NCBI RefSeq assembly: GCF_004327285.1
Contig: NZ_QJUI01000016.1
Coordinates: 62,001-126,000, forward strand
Length of the DNA: 64,000 bases
Origin: Phytopseudomonas daroniae
GTDB taxonomy: Bacteria; Pseudomonadota; Gammaproteobacteria; Pseudomonadales; Pseudomonadaceae
Reading direction: 5' to 3'
Shown here: in pieces, positions 35,737 to 44,943 of the stretch
How positions within the stretch are numbered: position 1 is the first letter of the stretch
Layout of the letters: the number at the start of each line of letters is the position of its first letter
Position numbers and translations under genes: made by a program
Notes under the pieces: model-generated
Seen by the model: the letters and a program-made list of their open reading frames with translations, nothing else
Databases searched by the model: none
What the model was told of the DNA's origin: nothing

Positions 35737-37226
35737 CAGTGCTCCGGGACGCCAATCGGCAGTTCGGCTGGTTTGTCGGTGGGTGGCGGCAGTTCTTTCT
35801 GTTCGACCTTCGGCCCTGCGGTGACGATCACCAGCGCTTCGGGGTCGAGATGCTTGGCCATGGCGGTTTTTACCTGCTCGACGCTGAGCGCCTGTACCTG
35901 GGCCAGGAAGTCTTCCAGGTAGGTCATCGGCAGGTCGTAGAAGCCGATGGCGCCGAGCTGGCCGACGATGGCGGCGTTGCTCGCGGTGGACAGCGGGAAG
36001 CTGCCGGCCATCTCACGCTTGGCGGCGTCCAGCTCTTCCTGAGTCGGGCCGTTGGCGAGGAAATCGCCCAGCAGATCCTTGACCAGTTGCAGGGTGCCGT
36101 CGCTGAGTTCGGCGCGGGTCTGCAGGTTGATCATGAACGGGCCGCGGGCCTGCATGGCACTGAAGCCGGAGTAGACGCCGTAGGTCAGGCCGCGCTTTTC
36201 GCGAACCTCGGTCATCAGCCGGGTGCCGAAGCCGCCACCGCCGAACACCTGATTGCCCAGATACAGCGCCGCGTAATCCGGATCACGACGGTCGATGCCG
36301 AGCTGGGCGATCAACAGGTGGGTCTGGTTGGATGGAAAGTCGATATGGGTCAGACCGGCTTTCGGCACTTCGGGAGCGATGGTTTTCGCCAGCGCCGGGC
36401 CCTTGGGCAGCGCAGCGGAGACCTCGGCGGCCATGGCCTCGGCTTCTTCGCGGGACAGGTCGCCGACCAGGGCGATCACCGCGTTGCCAGCGGCATAGGC
36501 CTTAGCGTGGAAGGCCTGCAACTGTTCGCGGCTGATACCGGGAACCGAGCTTGGGGTGCCTTCGCTGGGATGACCGTACGGATGATCGCCGTAAAGGCGC
36601 TCGAACAGTTCGAGGCTGGCCAGCTTGCCCGGGTTCTGCTTCTGGAATTCGAAACCGGCGAGTACCTGGTTCTTGATTCGCGCCAGTGAGTCGGCGGGGA
36701 AGGTCGGCTGGCCGATCACCTGCTCGAACAGCTTCAGGGCCGGTTCGCGTTGCGTTGCATCGCTGAGGCTGCGCAGGCTGGTCACGGCCATGTCGCGGTA
36801 GGCGCCATTACTGAACTCGGCGCCCAGGCTTTCGAAACCGGCTGCGATGGCACCGACGTCCTTGCCGGGTACGCCTTCGTTGAGCATGGCATTGGTCAGC
36901 ATGGCCAGGCCCTGCACGTCGCCGTCCTGGCTGCTGCCGGCGGCGTAGGTCAGGCGCAGGTCGAACATTGGCAGTTCGCGGGCTTCGACGAACAGCACCT
37001 TGGCGCCTTCGGCGGTTTGCCAGCTCTGGATGTCGAGCTTGCGCCGCACGGGCGTCTTGCCATCCAGTTCGGCCAGAGATTGCAGCTGCGTGTCGTCAGT
37101 TTTCGGCGCATCGGCGGCGGCCGGTGCGGCGTCAGGGGTGCGCTGCACGGTGAAGCTCAGGGCCACCAACAGGGCGATCAGGAACAGCCCCAGCAGGGCG
37201 TAGCGCGGGCCGTTACGCTTACTCAT
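35736..37226 (-). CDS. M16-family peptidase-like protein without the HxxEH zinc site
   Basis: A 496-residue periplasmic protein with an N-terminal signal/anchor (KRNGPRYALLGLFLIALLVA) and two M16 halves. Where an active peptidase has HxxEH, this one reads GLAMLTNAMLNEG, so no zinc site is present. It keeps the second-half Arg/Tyr motif in FGTRLMTEVREKRGLTYGVY. It is therefore the probable non-catalytic partner of the M16 protein encoded just upstream, like other two-gene heterodimeric M16 systems. The genes overlap by 8 bp, and rsmD follows with a one-base overlap. Confidence 0.88.
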   Translation of the reverse strand: MSKRNGPRYALLGLFLIALLVALSFTVQRTPDAAPAAADAPKTDDTQLQSLAELDGKTPVRRKLDIQSWQTAEGAKVLFVEARELPMFDLRLTYAAGSSQDGDVQGLAMLTNAMLNEGVPGKDVGAIAAGFESLGAEFSNGAYRDMAVTSLRSLSDATQREPALKLFEQVIGQPTFPADSLARIKNQVLAGFEFQKQNPGKLASLELFERLYGDHPYGHPSEGTPSSVPGISREQLQAFHAKAYAAGNAVIALVGDLSREEAEAMAAEVSAALPKGPALAKTIAPEVPKAGLTHIDFPSNQTHLLIAQLGIDRRDPDYAALYLGNQVFGGGGFGTRLMTEVREKRGLTYGVYSGFSAMQARGPFMINLQTRAELSDGTLQLVKDLLGDFLANGPTQEELDAAKREMAGSFPLSTASNAAIVGQLGAIGFYDLPMTYLEDFLAQVQALSVEQVKTAMAKHLDPEALVIVTAGPKVEQKELPPPTDKPAELPIGVPEH

Positions 37227-38574
37227 CGCGCTTCTCCTCGGGCAGTACATGGGCGACGCTGAGGCGATCGCGGGTGAAGTAGGTCTTGGCGGCATTCTGG
37301 ATATCGGCCGGGGTCACGGCTTCCAGTTCGGCCAGTTCCTGGTCGATCAACTGCCAGGAAAGGCCAACGGTTTCCAGCTGGCCGATAGCGGTGGCCTGGC
37401 TGGTGATCGAGTCGCGGTCGTAGACCAGTTCGGCGATCAGCTGGGCACGCACGCGAGCCAGTTCTTCGGCCGATGGCGGGTTCTTCTGCAGATCCAGCAA
37501 CTCGCGCCAGATGCCCGCTTCGGTCTGCTCCAGGGTCTTGCCGGTTTGCACGTTGGGCGTGGCGGACACCATGAACAGGCTGTCGCCGCGGGTGTAGCCG
37601 TTGTACCAGGCACCGGCGCCGGAAACCAACTCCTCGCCACGTTCCAGGCGGGTAGCCAGGCGCGCGCTGTAGCCACCGTCGAGCAGAGCGGCGATCAGGC
37701 GCAACGCATGCACCTCGCGCGGCGCCTTGGCGGTGGCCAGACCGGGCACGTTGAAGCCCATCATCAGGCTCGGCAGCTGGGTCTTGAGGTGCAGGGTGAT
37801 GCGTCGCTCGCCGGGCGTCGGCAGCTCCAGCGGGATCTTGGCGGCTGGTACGTCGCGCTTGGGAATCGCGCCGAAGTAACGCTGCGCCAGGGCCTTGACC
37901 GCTTCCGGGGTCACATCGCCGACCACCACCAGGGTGGCGTTGTTGGGCACGTACCAGGTCTCGTACCAGTGGCGCAGTTCGTCCACGGTCATGCGATCGA
38001 GGTCGGCCATCCAGCCGATGGTCGGGATGCTGTAGCCGCTGGCTGGGTAAGCCATGGCCTTGAAGCGTTCGAAGGCCAGGCCCGACGGCTTGTCGTCGGT
38101 GCGCAGACGACGCTCTTCCTTGATCACCTCGATCTCGCGTGCGAACTCGTCGGCCGGCAGGCGCAGGCTGGCCAGTCGATCCGCTTCCAGTTCGAAGGCG
38201 ACGCCCAGGCGATCACTGGCCAGCACCTGGTAATAGGCGGTGTAGTCGTCGCTGGTGAAGGCGTTCTCTTCGGCACCGAGGTCGCGCAGCACGCGCGAGG
38301 CTTCGCCAGGGCCAAGCTTGCGGCTGCCCTTGAACATCATGTGTTCCAGCGCGTGGGACAGGCCGGTCTGGCCGGCGGTCTCGTAGCTCGAGCCGACCTT
38401 GTACCAGAGCTGGGAGACCACCACCGGGGCGCGGTGGTCTTCGCGGACGACGACCTTGAGGCCATTGTCGAGAGTGAATTCATGGGTCGGTTGTGGTGCC
38501 GCGGCCTGGGCCGCCAGGGGCAAGGCGCAGGCTAGCAGCAGGCCGGCGAGATGGCGGGCAAGTGAACTGGACAA
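37219..38574 (-). CDS. M16-family zinc metallopeptidase (catalytic partner)
   Basis: A 451-residue periplasmic peptidase. The inverted zinc motif is HALEH in GLSHALEHMMFKGS, with the distal Glu in EIEVIKEERR. A TTG start at 38574 is proposed: GAGGAG sits about 6 bases upstream, and the product begins directly with a signal peptide (SSSLARHLAGLLLACALPLA). In-frame ATGs at 38637 and 38730 would put a long Pro-rich extension before the signal peptide. The substrate is unknown; processing of exported peptides or coenzyme-derived peptides is typical of such pairs. It is divergent from ftsY. Confidence 0.9.
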   Translation of the reverse strand: MSSSLARHLAGLLLACALPLAAQAAAPQPTHEFTLDNGLKVVVREDHRAPVVVSQLWYKVGSSYETAGQTGLSHALEHMMFKGSRKLGPGEASRVLRDLGAEENAFTSDDYTAYYQVLASDRLGVAFELEADRLASLRLPADEFAREIEVIKEERRLRTDDKPSGLAFERFKAMAYPASGYSIPTIGWMADLDRMTVDELRHWYETWYVPNNATLVVVGDVTPEAVKALAQRYFGAIPKRDVPAAKIPLELPTPGERRITLHLKTQLPSLMMGFNVPGLATAKAPREVHALRLIAALLDGGYSARLATRLERGEELVSGAGAWYNGYTRGDSLFMVSATPNVQTGKTLEQTEAGIWRELLDLQKNPPSAEELARVRAQLIAELVYDRDSITSQATAIGQLETVGLSWQLIDQELAELEAVTPADIQNAAKTYFTRDRLSVAHVLPEEKRDE

Positions 38575-38840
38575 ACCTCTCTCCTCGTTGAGCCACGGCG
38601 GGCGTGGCGATTGCGGCGTAGGGTGGGCCGCGGTCATGCAGTGTGCTCGCGCAACGCCAGGCGGCCTGCTTGGCTTAGCCGTGACCTGTGCGGAGGTGCT
38701 AGGATACGCATCCGTTTTACTGGCGACCACGTCTGTGCAGCGATGGTGTGCGAATCCCCTGCACGCCTGCCGTCAAGCACCGCCCTCAGCCCCACCGTGC
38801 AAGGGCCATGGCGTTCGCCCCTCTGAGATAGCCGTCCTCC

Positions 38841-40220
38841 ATGTTTGGTTCAAAAGACGACAACAAGACCCCGGCCCCCGACGCCAGCGTCGAGCAGGGC
38901 ACAGAGAAAGCCACCGAGAAGCGCGGCCTGTTCGGCTGGCTGCGCAACAAGAAGCCTGTAGAGCCTGCTCCCGCAGTGTCCCAGGCAGAGCCGCAGCCTG
39001 AAGCGCTCGAGGAACCTGAGCCGGCTGCGGTCGAGGTGCCGGCGCCTCTCGAGCAGACCGCTACCGCCGAGCCTGAGCCGGTCGCGACCGATCCGCTGCC
39101 GACCCGCCATGGCCCCGAGGCGCTGGACGAGCCGGTCGCCGAGCAGCCTGCCGCCGCCCTCGAGCATCCTGTCGAATTGGCCGCGGGCAGTGACGTACAC
39201 CACGCCGTGCCGGCGACCCCGGCTGCCGTGGTGGCAGCGCCCGTCGAAGTGCCCGCGCCGGTCGTCGAGCAGAACAAACCGTCGGACAACAAGGGCGGCT
39301 GGTTTTCCCGCCTGCGCCAGGGCCTGTCGAAGACCAGCGCCAGTCTGGGCGAGGGCATGGCCAGCCTGTTCCTTGGCAAGAAGGTCATCGACGATGATCT
39401 GCTCGACGAGATCGAGACCCGCCTGCTCACCGCCGACGTTGGCGTCGAGGCCACCACGGCGATTATCCAGAGCCTGACTCAGAAGGTCGCGCGCAAGCAG
39501 TTGACCGACAGCGAAGCGCTGTACAAATCCCTGCAGGAAGAACTCACCGCGCTGCTGCGTCCGGTCGAGCAGCCGCTGCAGATCGATGCCGGCAAGCAGC
39601 CCTTCGTGATCCTGGTGGTTGGCGTGAACGGCGCCGGCAAGACCACCACCATCGGCAAACTGGCCAAGAAGCTGCAGGGCGAGGGCAAGAAAGTCATGCT
39701 CGCCGCCGGTGATACCTTCCGCGCCGCCGCGGTTGAGCAATTGCAGGTATGGGGTGAGCGCAACAAGATCGCGGTGATCGCCCAGCACACCGGCGCGGAT
39801 TCCGCCTCGGTGATCTTCGACGCCGTGCAGGCTGCAAAGGCCCGCGGCATGGATGTGCTGATCGCCGACACCGCCGGGCGTCTGCACACCAAAGACAACC
39901 TGATGGAAGAGCTGAAGAAGGTGCGCCGGGTGATCGGCAAGCTCGACGACAGCGCGCCCCACGAAGTGCTGCTGGTGCTGGATGCCGGCACCGGGCAGAA
40001 CGCGATCAACCAGGCCAAACAATTCAACCAGACAGTGAACTTGACCGGTCTGGCCCTGACCAAGCTGGATGGCACGGCCAAGGGTGGGGTGATCTTCGCC
40101 CTGGCCAAGCAGTTCGGCCTGCCGATCCGCTACATCGGCGTCGGCGAAGGTATCGACGATCTGCGTACCTTCGAGGCCGAACCCTTCGTTCAGGCGCTTT
40201 TCCAGCAACGGGAGCAGTGA
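38841..40220 (+). CDS. ftsY: Signal recognition particle receptor
   Basis: A 459-residue SRP GTPase that docks ribosome-SRP complexes at the inner membrane. The first roughly 150 residues form the acidic, Pro/Glu/Ala-rich A domain typical of gammaproteobacteria; its repetitive PAPLEQTA-like composition is low-complexity. The NG domain follows: GWFSRLRQGLSKT, G1 GVNGAGKTTTIGKLA, AAGDTFRAAAVEQLQ, G3 DTAGRLHTKDNLMEEL and G4 TKLDGTAKGG. The stop overlaps the ftsE start by one base (TGATG). The order ftsY-ftsE-ftsX-rpoH is conserved in gammaproteobacteria. Confidence 0.96.
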   Translation: MFGSKDDNKTPAPDASVEQGTEKATEKRGLFGWLRNKKPVEPAPAVSQAEPQPEALEEPEPAAVEVPAPLEQTATAEPEPVATDPLPTRHGPEALDEPVAEQPAAALEHPVELAAGSDVHHAVPATPAAVVAAPVEVPAPVVEQNKPSDNKGGWFSRLRQGLSKTSASLGEGMASLFLGKKVIDDDLLDEIETRLLTADVGVEATTAIIQSLTQKVARKQLTDSEALYKSLQEELTALLRPVEQPLQIDAGKQPFVILVVGVNGAGKTTTIGKLAKKLQGEGKKVMLAAGDTFRAAAVEQLQVWGERNKIAVIAQHTGADSASVIFDAVQAAKARGMDVLIADTAGRLHTKDNLMEELKKVRRVIGKLDDSAPHEVLLVLDAGTGQNAINQAKQFNQTVNLTGLALTKLDGTAKGGVIFALAKQFGLPIRYIGVGEGIDDLRTFEAEPFVQALFQQREQ

Positions 40221-40891
40221 TGATCCGATTCGAGCAGGTCGGCAAGCGTTATCCCAACGGTCATGTCGGGTTGCATGAGTTGAGTTTCCGCGTGCGCCGC
40301 GGCGAGTTCCTCTTCGTCACTGGCCATTCCGGTGCCGGCAAGAGCACGCTATTGCGCTTGCTGCTGGCCATGGAGCGGCCCACGTCGGGCAAGCTGCTGC
40401 TGGCTGGCCAGGATCTGTCGCAGATCACCAGCGCGCAGATTCCCTTCCTGCGCCGGCAGATCGGCGTGGTGTTCCAGAATCACCAGCTGCTGTTCGACCG
40501 CAGCGTGTTCGACAACGTGGCCCTGCCACTGCAGATTCTCGGGTTGTCCAAGAGCGACATCGGTCGCCGCGTTGGCTCGGCTCTGGAGCGGGTTTCCCTG
40601 AGCGACAAGGCCGAGCTGTTCCCTGGCGATCTGTCGACCGGGCAGCAGCAGCGTGTCGGCATCGCCCGCGCCATCGTCCATCGTCCGGCCCTGCTATTGG
40701 CCGACGAACCCACCGGTAACCTCGACCCGCGTCTGGCGGCGGAAATCATGGGTGTATTCGAAGACATCAACCAACTCGGCACCAGCGTGCTGATCGCCAG
40801 TCACGACCTGGCACTGATCGCGCGCATGCGCCACCGCATGCTTACCCTGCAGCGCGGCCGCCTGATCGGCGACGGGGAGGCGGCAGAATGA
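40220..40891 (+). CDS. ftsE: Cell division ABC protein FtsE
   Basis: A 223-residue ATPase that with FtsX recruits and activates periplasmic amidase regulators at the divisome. Walker A is GHSGAGKST, the signature is LSTGQQQRVGIARA (Thr in place of the common second Gly), Walker B is LLLADEPTGNLDP, and the H-loop is IASHDLALIA. The start overlaps ftsY by one base and the end overlaps ftsX by four. Confidence 0.96.
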   Translation: MIRFEQVGKRYPNGHVGLHELSFRVRRGEFLFVTGHSGAGKSTLLRLLLAMERPTSGKLLLAGQDLSQITSAQIPFLRRQIGVVFQNHQLLFDRSVFDNVALPLQILGLSKSDIGRRVGSALERVSLSDKAELFPGDLSTGQQQRVGIARAIVHRPALLLADEPTGNLDPRLAAEIMGVFEDINQLGTSVLIASHDLALIARMRHRMLTLQRGRLIGDGEAAE

Positions 40892-41904
40892 GCGCCTCCC
40901 GCGTACCACCACCGCAGCCGGCCCAGCGCGTCGGCGCGGCGCCAAAGAACGCCGAGCCCCAGGGCCCGAACAACGAGCCGGATTTCCGTACCCTGACCCA
41001 CGCCTGGCTGGAAAGCCACCGCGCCAGCCTGGTCGACAGCCTGCGCCGCCTTGGCAAGCAGCCGATCGGCAGCTTCTTCACCTGCCTGGTGATGGCCGTG
41101 GCGCTGAGTCTGCCCATGGGATTGTCGCTGCTGCTCGGTAACGTCGAGCGCCTCGGTGGCTCCTGGCAGCGTGCCGCGCAGATCTCGGTATTCCTGACCA
41201 TCGACGCCAGCGACAGCCAGGGCCAGGCCCTGCGTGAGCAGATCGCCGGCATGGACGACGTGGCCGAAGCCGAATGGATCAGCCGCGAAAAGGCACTGGA
41301 AGAATTTCAGCAGCAGTCCGGACTGGGCGAAGCACTCAAGGAGTTGCCGGACAATCCGTTGCCCGGCGCTGTGCTGGTGACGCCCAAGGAGGTCGACAAG
41401 GCTACCCTCGAGGCTCTGCGCCTGCGCCTGGCAGAGCTGCCCAGCGTGCAGCAGGCGCAGCTGGATCTGCTCTGGGTCGAGCGCCTGAGCGCGATTCTCA
41501 AGCTGGGCGACCGCTTCGTCTTCGGTCTGACCGTACTGCTGATCATGGCCCTGCTGCTGGTGATCGGTAATACCATCCGCCTGCATATCGAGAATCGTCG
41601 CACCGAGATCGAAGTGATCAAGCTGGTCGGCGGCACCGACAGCTATGTGCGCCGCCCCTTCCTCTATATGGGCGCGCTGTATGGCCTGGGCGCTGGTGTG
41701 CTGTCCTGGCTGGTGCTGGCCTTCGGGCTGAACTGGTTGAACGATGCCGTGGTGCGCCTGTCCGGTTTGTACGGCAGTGATTTCGCGCTGGCCGGTGTGC
41801 CGTCGGGAGACGGCTTCTCCCTATTGCTGGGAGCGGTGCTGTTGGGGTATATCGGTGCGTGGCTGGCGGTGGCGCGGCATTTGAGGGAGCTTGCTCCGCG
41901 CTGA
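40888..41904 (+). CDS. ftsX: Cell division permease-like protein FtsX
   Basis: A 338-residue membrane protein with four transmembrane helices: one near residues 65-85 (FFTCLVMAVALSLPMGLSLL), a periplasmic loop, then three more (RFVFGLTVLLIMALLLVIGN and two further on). It couples FtsE ATP hydrolysis to peptidoglycan hydrolase activation. A Pro/Ala-rich cytoplasmic N-terminal extension of about 50 residues precedes the first helix. rpoH follows after 133 bp containing its own promoter region. Confidence 0.95.
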   Translation: MSASRVPPPQPAQRVGAAPKNAEPQGPNNEPDFRTLTHAWLESHRASLVDSLRRLGKQPIGSFFTCLVMAVALSLPMGLSLLLGNVERLGGSWQRAAQISVFLTIDASDSQGQALREQIAGMDDVAEAEWISREKALEEFQQQSGLGEALKELPDNPLPGAVLVTPKEVDKATLEALRLRLAELPSVQQAQLDLLWVERLSAILKLGDRFVFGLTVLLIMALLLVIGNTIRLHIENRRTEIEVIKLVGGTDSYVRRPFLYMGALYGLGAGVLSWLVLAFGLNWLNDAVVRLSGLYGSDFALAGVPSGDGFSLLLGAVLLGYIGAWLAVARHLRELAPR

Positions 41905-42037
41905 AGTGCGACTTTGACGCTTCGCCCAACATATTGATTTGGTTGATATTGACTATTGACCGGGGAACCAGGATGGTGGCTTCCGGTCATATTGCGCAGT
42001 GTTACACTGCGTACGTTTCGTGAATCGGAGGATTCGA

Positions 42038-42892
42038 ATGTCCACTTCTTTGCAACCTGTTCATGCTCTGGTTCCAGGCGCAAACCTGGAAGCATACGTG
42101 CATGCTGTCAACAGCATTCCGCTGCTGACGCCCGAGCAGGAGCGCGAACTGGCCGGTAATCTTTTCTACAGCCAGGATCTCGAGGCCGCCCGCCAGATGG
42201 TGCTGGCCCACCTGCGTTTCGTCGTGCATATCGCGCGCAGTTATTCCGGCTACGGCCTGGCCCAGGCTGACCTGATCCAGGAAGGTAACGTTGGCCTGAT
42301 GAAGGCGGTCAAGCGCTTCAACCCGGAAATGGGTGTGCGCCTGGTTTCTTTCGCCGTGCACTGGATTCGTGCCGAAATTCACGAGTTCATTCTGCGCAAC
42401 TGGCGCATCGTCAAGGTCGCGACCACCAAGGCACAGCGCAAGCTGTTCTTCAATCTGCGCAGCCAGAAGAAGCGTCTGGCCTGGCTGAACAACGACGAAG
42501 TGCATGCCGTTGCCGAGAGCCTGGGCGTCGAGCCGCGTGAAGTGCGCGAAATGGAAAGCCGCCTGACCGGCCATGACATGGCCTTCGATCCGGCCGCCGA
42601 TGCCGACGACGACAGCGCCTTCCAGTCTCCGGCCCAGTACCTGGAAGACCATCGTTACGATCCTGCCAGGCAGATGGAAGACGAGGACTGGAGCGACACG
42701 TCCAGCGCCAACCTGCACGAGGCTCTCGAGGCGCTCGACGAGCGCAGCCGCGATATCCTTCAGCAGCGCTGGCTGGCCGAGGAGAAAGCCACGCTGCACG
42801 AGCTGGCGGCCAAGTACAACGTCTCGGCGGAGCGTATCCGCCAGTTGGAGAAGAACGCGATGAACAAGCTCAAGGGCTCCATCGCCGCCTGA
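42038..42892 (+). CDS. rpoH: Heat-shock sigma factor sigma-32
   Basis: A 284-residue group 3 sigma-70 family factor directing heat-shock genes. Region 2 contains [20 protein letters not shown] and [17 protein letters not shown], and the RpoH box QRKLFFNLR follows. Region 4 ends with [19 protein letters not shown]. The ATG at 42038 has GGAGG nearby; the frame's earlier ATG at 41999 has no support. In relatives, rpoH translation is controlled by 5' mRNA structure; I could not establish such a fold here by eye. Confidence 0.97.
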   Translation: MSTSLQPVHALVPGANLEAYVHAVNSIPLLTPEQERELAGNLFYSQDLEAARQMVLAHLRFVVHIARSYSGYGLAQADLIQEGNVGLMKAVKRFNPEMGVRLVSFAVHWIRAEIHEFILRNWRIVKVATTKAQRKLFFNLRSQKKRLAWLNNDEVHAVAESLGVEPREVREMESRLTGHDMAFDPAADADDDSAFQSPAQYLEDHRYDPARQMEDEDWSDTSSANLHEALEALDERSRDILQQRWLAEEKATLHELAAKYNVSAERIRQLEKNAMNKLKGSIAA

Positions 42893-42911
42893 TTCCAGTC
42901 AGCCGCACCCG

Positions 42912-42946
42912 AAACGCCCCGACTCCGCTCGGGGCGTTTTCGTTTG
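42912..42946 (+). terminator. Intrinsic terminator of rpoH
   Basis: Perfect 11-bp arms AAACGCCCCGA (42912-42922) and TCGGGGCGTTT (42929-42939) with a six-base loop, then TTCGTTT. It begins 20 bp after the rpoH stop. Confidence 0.9.
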
Positions 42947-43043
42947 TGGGGGGCGCAATCGGTTCTGGAGCATCGCTACGCGCAGCTTAGGCTATGCAGC
43001 CTGCTGGTGATAATGGCGACGATAAGGCGGAGGCGGCCTTTCG

Positions 43044-43228
43044 TGGGGTGGACGACGCTTGCCTACGCGGCCCGATCCGTCCACCGCTCTGCGATCGCAA
43101 TGGTGGATGAAAAGAGCGTCATCCACCCTACGGGGTGAGCGTCCGTTTCCGCCTTTGAGCAGATCGTAGGATGGGTGAAACCCATCAATTGCCGATGGGT
43201 TTCACCTGCGCGCCCCGATCCATCCTAC
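43044..43228. repeat. Compound intergenic repeat, second copy of the 26089-26280 unit
   Basis: Module 1 (43044-43132) has GGGTGGACGACGCTTG, CGGCCCGATCCGTCCACC, GGTGGATGAAAAGAG and CGTCATCCACCCTACG. Module 2 (43166-43228) has GTAGGATGGGTGAAACCC, the inner ATCAATTGCCGAT, and the closing CCATCCTAC. Together with the rpoH terminator it fills the 393-bp gap between rpoH and mtgA; no gene is seen there. Confidence 0.75.
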
Positions 43229-43285
43229 GGCCACTACCGCCTTTAAGCAGCCCATTCATGAACGCAAATATCCAGGAACAATTGT

Positions 43286-44008
43286 TTACCTGGTCCACCA
43301 GCCTGGGCGTGGCGCTTGCAGCTGGTTCAGGTAGTGGCTGCCGCCGAGCTGGCGCATCTGCCGGCGGATCCAGTCGGCACGCTGATTGACGTAGCCGCTG
43401 GGACGGCCGGCATCGAGTTGTCGCGGGTTGGGCAGCACGGCTGCCAGCAGGCTGGCCTGGCGCGCCGAGAGATAGGGGGCGCCGATATTGAAGTGGTGCC
43501 GCGCCGCCGCTTCTGCGCCGAATACACCGTCAGCCCATTCCGCACTGTTGAGGTAAACCTCAAGGATGCGCTGTTTCGGCCAGAGCAGCTCGATCAGCCC
43601 GGTGAACCACACCTCGATGCCCTTGCGCAGCCAGCTACGGCCAGACCAGAGGAACAGATTTTTCGCCACCTGCTGACTCAGGGTGCTGGCTCCACGCACC
43701 GAGCCGCCCTGCTGGTTGTGCGACACCGCGGCCTTGATCGCGTCGACATCGAAGCCCCAGTGCTGGGCGAACTTCTGATCCTCGCTGGCGATGACCGCGA
43801 TCTTCAGGTCGTCGGGCAGCTCGTCCCAGGATCGCCAGCTGCGTTGCAGGTCGATAGGTTTGCCGTCGATCCACGACTCGATCTTGCGCTCGACCATCAA
43901 CGCCGTGCCCGGTGGCGGAACCCAGCGCAAGGCGAGCACCAGCAGGAAGGAGCCGGCGATGAACCAGAGCAGCAGCTTCAGCAGGAGGCGGCGAATGGAT
44001 CGGAGCAT
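43286..44008 (-). CDS. mtgA: Monofunctional biosynthetic peptidoglycan transglycosylase
   Basis: A 240-residue GT51-family glycosyltransferase that polymerises lipid II. An N-terminal membrane anchor (LLLKLLLWFIAGSFLLVLAL) precedes the catalytic domain. The catalytic Glu lies in AVIASEDQKFAQHWGFD. GGSVRGASTLSQQVAKNLFL and EVYLNSAEWADGVFGAEAAA are the other conserved blocks. The start at 44008 gives the normal length, the longer frame having no family support. No transpeptidase domain is present. Confidence 0.95.
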   Translation of the reverse strand: MLRSIRRLLLKLLLWFIAGSFLLVLALRWVPPPGTALMVERKIESWIDGKPIDLQRSWRSWDELPDDLKIAVIASEDQKFAQHWGFDVDAIKAAVSHNQQGGSVRGASTLSQQVAKNLFLWSGRSWLRKGIEVWFTGLIELLWPKQRILEVYLNSAEWADGVFGAEAAARHHFNIGAPYLSARQASLLAAVLPNPRQLDAGRPSGYVNQRADWIRRQMRQLGGSHYLNQLQAPRPGWWTR

Positions 44009-44161
44009 GCGCGGGGAGCCAGGATTGGTTGGCCGAACATTATACGGCTCCCTGCGCCCTTGCGGACAATGCTGCCCGCCGCTGCGGCAATCGGGAGCAC
44101 GCGTCGGGATAGTTGAGGGCGTAAACTCTGCCTCATCATTCGTGAGATCGGTGAGGAAGCT

Positions 44162-44533
44162 ATGGTTCGTCTGTGGTTGCTGTTGTCGGCCTTCGCCGGC
44201 TTTTCCGGTGTTGCCCTGGGTGCCTTCGCCGCCCATGGGCTGAAGCATAAACTGAGCCCCGAGTACTTGACGGTGTTCCAGACCGGCACCCATTACCAGT
44301 TGATCCATGCCCTGGCATTGCTTGGCGTGGCCATCCTCGCACTGGTGGCTCCTGGCCGTCTGGTGAACCTGGCGGGTGGCTTCTTCGCCATTGGTATCGT
44401 GCTGTTTTCCGGCAGCCTCTATCTGCTGACCCTCAGCGGCGTCAGCAAACTCGGTATCATCACTCCGTTCGGCGGGCTCGCCTTTCTGGCCGGTTGGGCC
44501 TGTCTGGGTCTGCTGGCCTGGCGCATGGCCTGA
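44162..44533 (+). CDS. DUF423 (YgdD-type) small membrane protein
   Basis: A 123-residue inner-membrane protein with four hydrophobic helices and the DUF423 hallmarks GALGAFAAHGLK-like (here GVALGAFAAHGLKHKLSP) and TGTHYQLIHALALLGVA. Its function is unknown. It is divergent from mtgA with a 153-bp gap and lies upstream of thiS with a 164-bp gap containing a repeat. Confidence 0.9.
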   Translation: MVRLWLLLSAFAGFSGVALGAFAAHGLKHKLSPEYLTVFQTGTHYQLIHALALLGVAILALVAPGRLVNLAGGFFAIGIVLFSGSLYLLTLSGVSKLGIITPFGGLAFLAGWACLGLLAWRMA

Positions 44534-44546
44534 GAACCCATCCACG

Positions 44547-44612
44547 GGCTGCTGCGTCTCGGCCCTGCGGCGTCAAATGCAGGCTCTAACTCGCTGGATC
44601 GCGAACAGCTTC
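44547..44612. repeat. Core-less copy of the 20554-20754 repeat family
   Basis: In reverse orientation to the first copy, the two outer parts are joined directly: GGCTGCTGCGTCTCGGCCCT (from 44547) then TGCAGGCTCTAACTCGCTGG and ATCGCGAACAGCTTC (44598-44612). The core bounded by AAAAACAGGC and GCCTGTTTTT in the 20.6-kb copy is absent here. Confidence 0.55.
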
Positions 44613-44697
44613 TGAGACGAATGGCCGGCCTGCGCCTTGGTCATCGTCTGTGATCGGGCTAGAATGCCGGCCCTTTCTCCTGTTGTGACGTGTCGCC

Positions 44698-44898
44698 ATG
44701 CATATCCAGTTGAACGGTGAACCCCTCGAATTGCCCGAGGGCGCCAGTGTCGCCGACCTGATCGAGCGCCTGGAGCTGGCGGGGCGCCGTGTCGCGGTCG
44801 AGCGCAACCTCGATATCGTCCCGCGCAGCCAGTACACCAGCACCGCGTTGGCCGAGGGCGATCGCCTCGAAGTGGTACATGCCATCGGCGGCGGTTGA
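44698..44898 (+). CDS. thiS: Sulfur carrier protein ThiS
   Basis: A 66-residue ubiquitin-like carrier that delivers sulfur, as a C-terminal thiocarboxylate, for the thiazole moiety of thiamine. It begins MHIQLNGEPLELPEGASVAD and ends AIGGG, the required Gly-Gly tail. Length is normal. thiG follows after 45 bp with a good AGAGGA ribosome site. No TPP riboswitch-like structure was recognised upstream. Confidence 0.93.
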   Translation: MHIQLNGEPLELPEGASVADLIERLELAGRRVAVERNLDIVPRSQYTSTALAEGDRLEVVHAIGGG

Positions 44899-44943
44899 GC
44901 CCTGCGCCGCGCCCATTCAACCCTTCCGTGCAGAGGAATCCCC

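Noticed and set aside
41905-42037. RNA thermometer or sigma-70 promoter in the rpoH leader
   Set aside because: Several TTGAC-like pieces occur, but none has a matching -10 at 16-18 bp, and a fold cannot be judged by eye; not annotated.
44534-44697. TPP riboswitch before thiS
   Set aside because: I could not find the conserved CUGAGA / ACCUGA-type core; the region is mostly a dispersed repeat.
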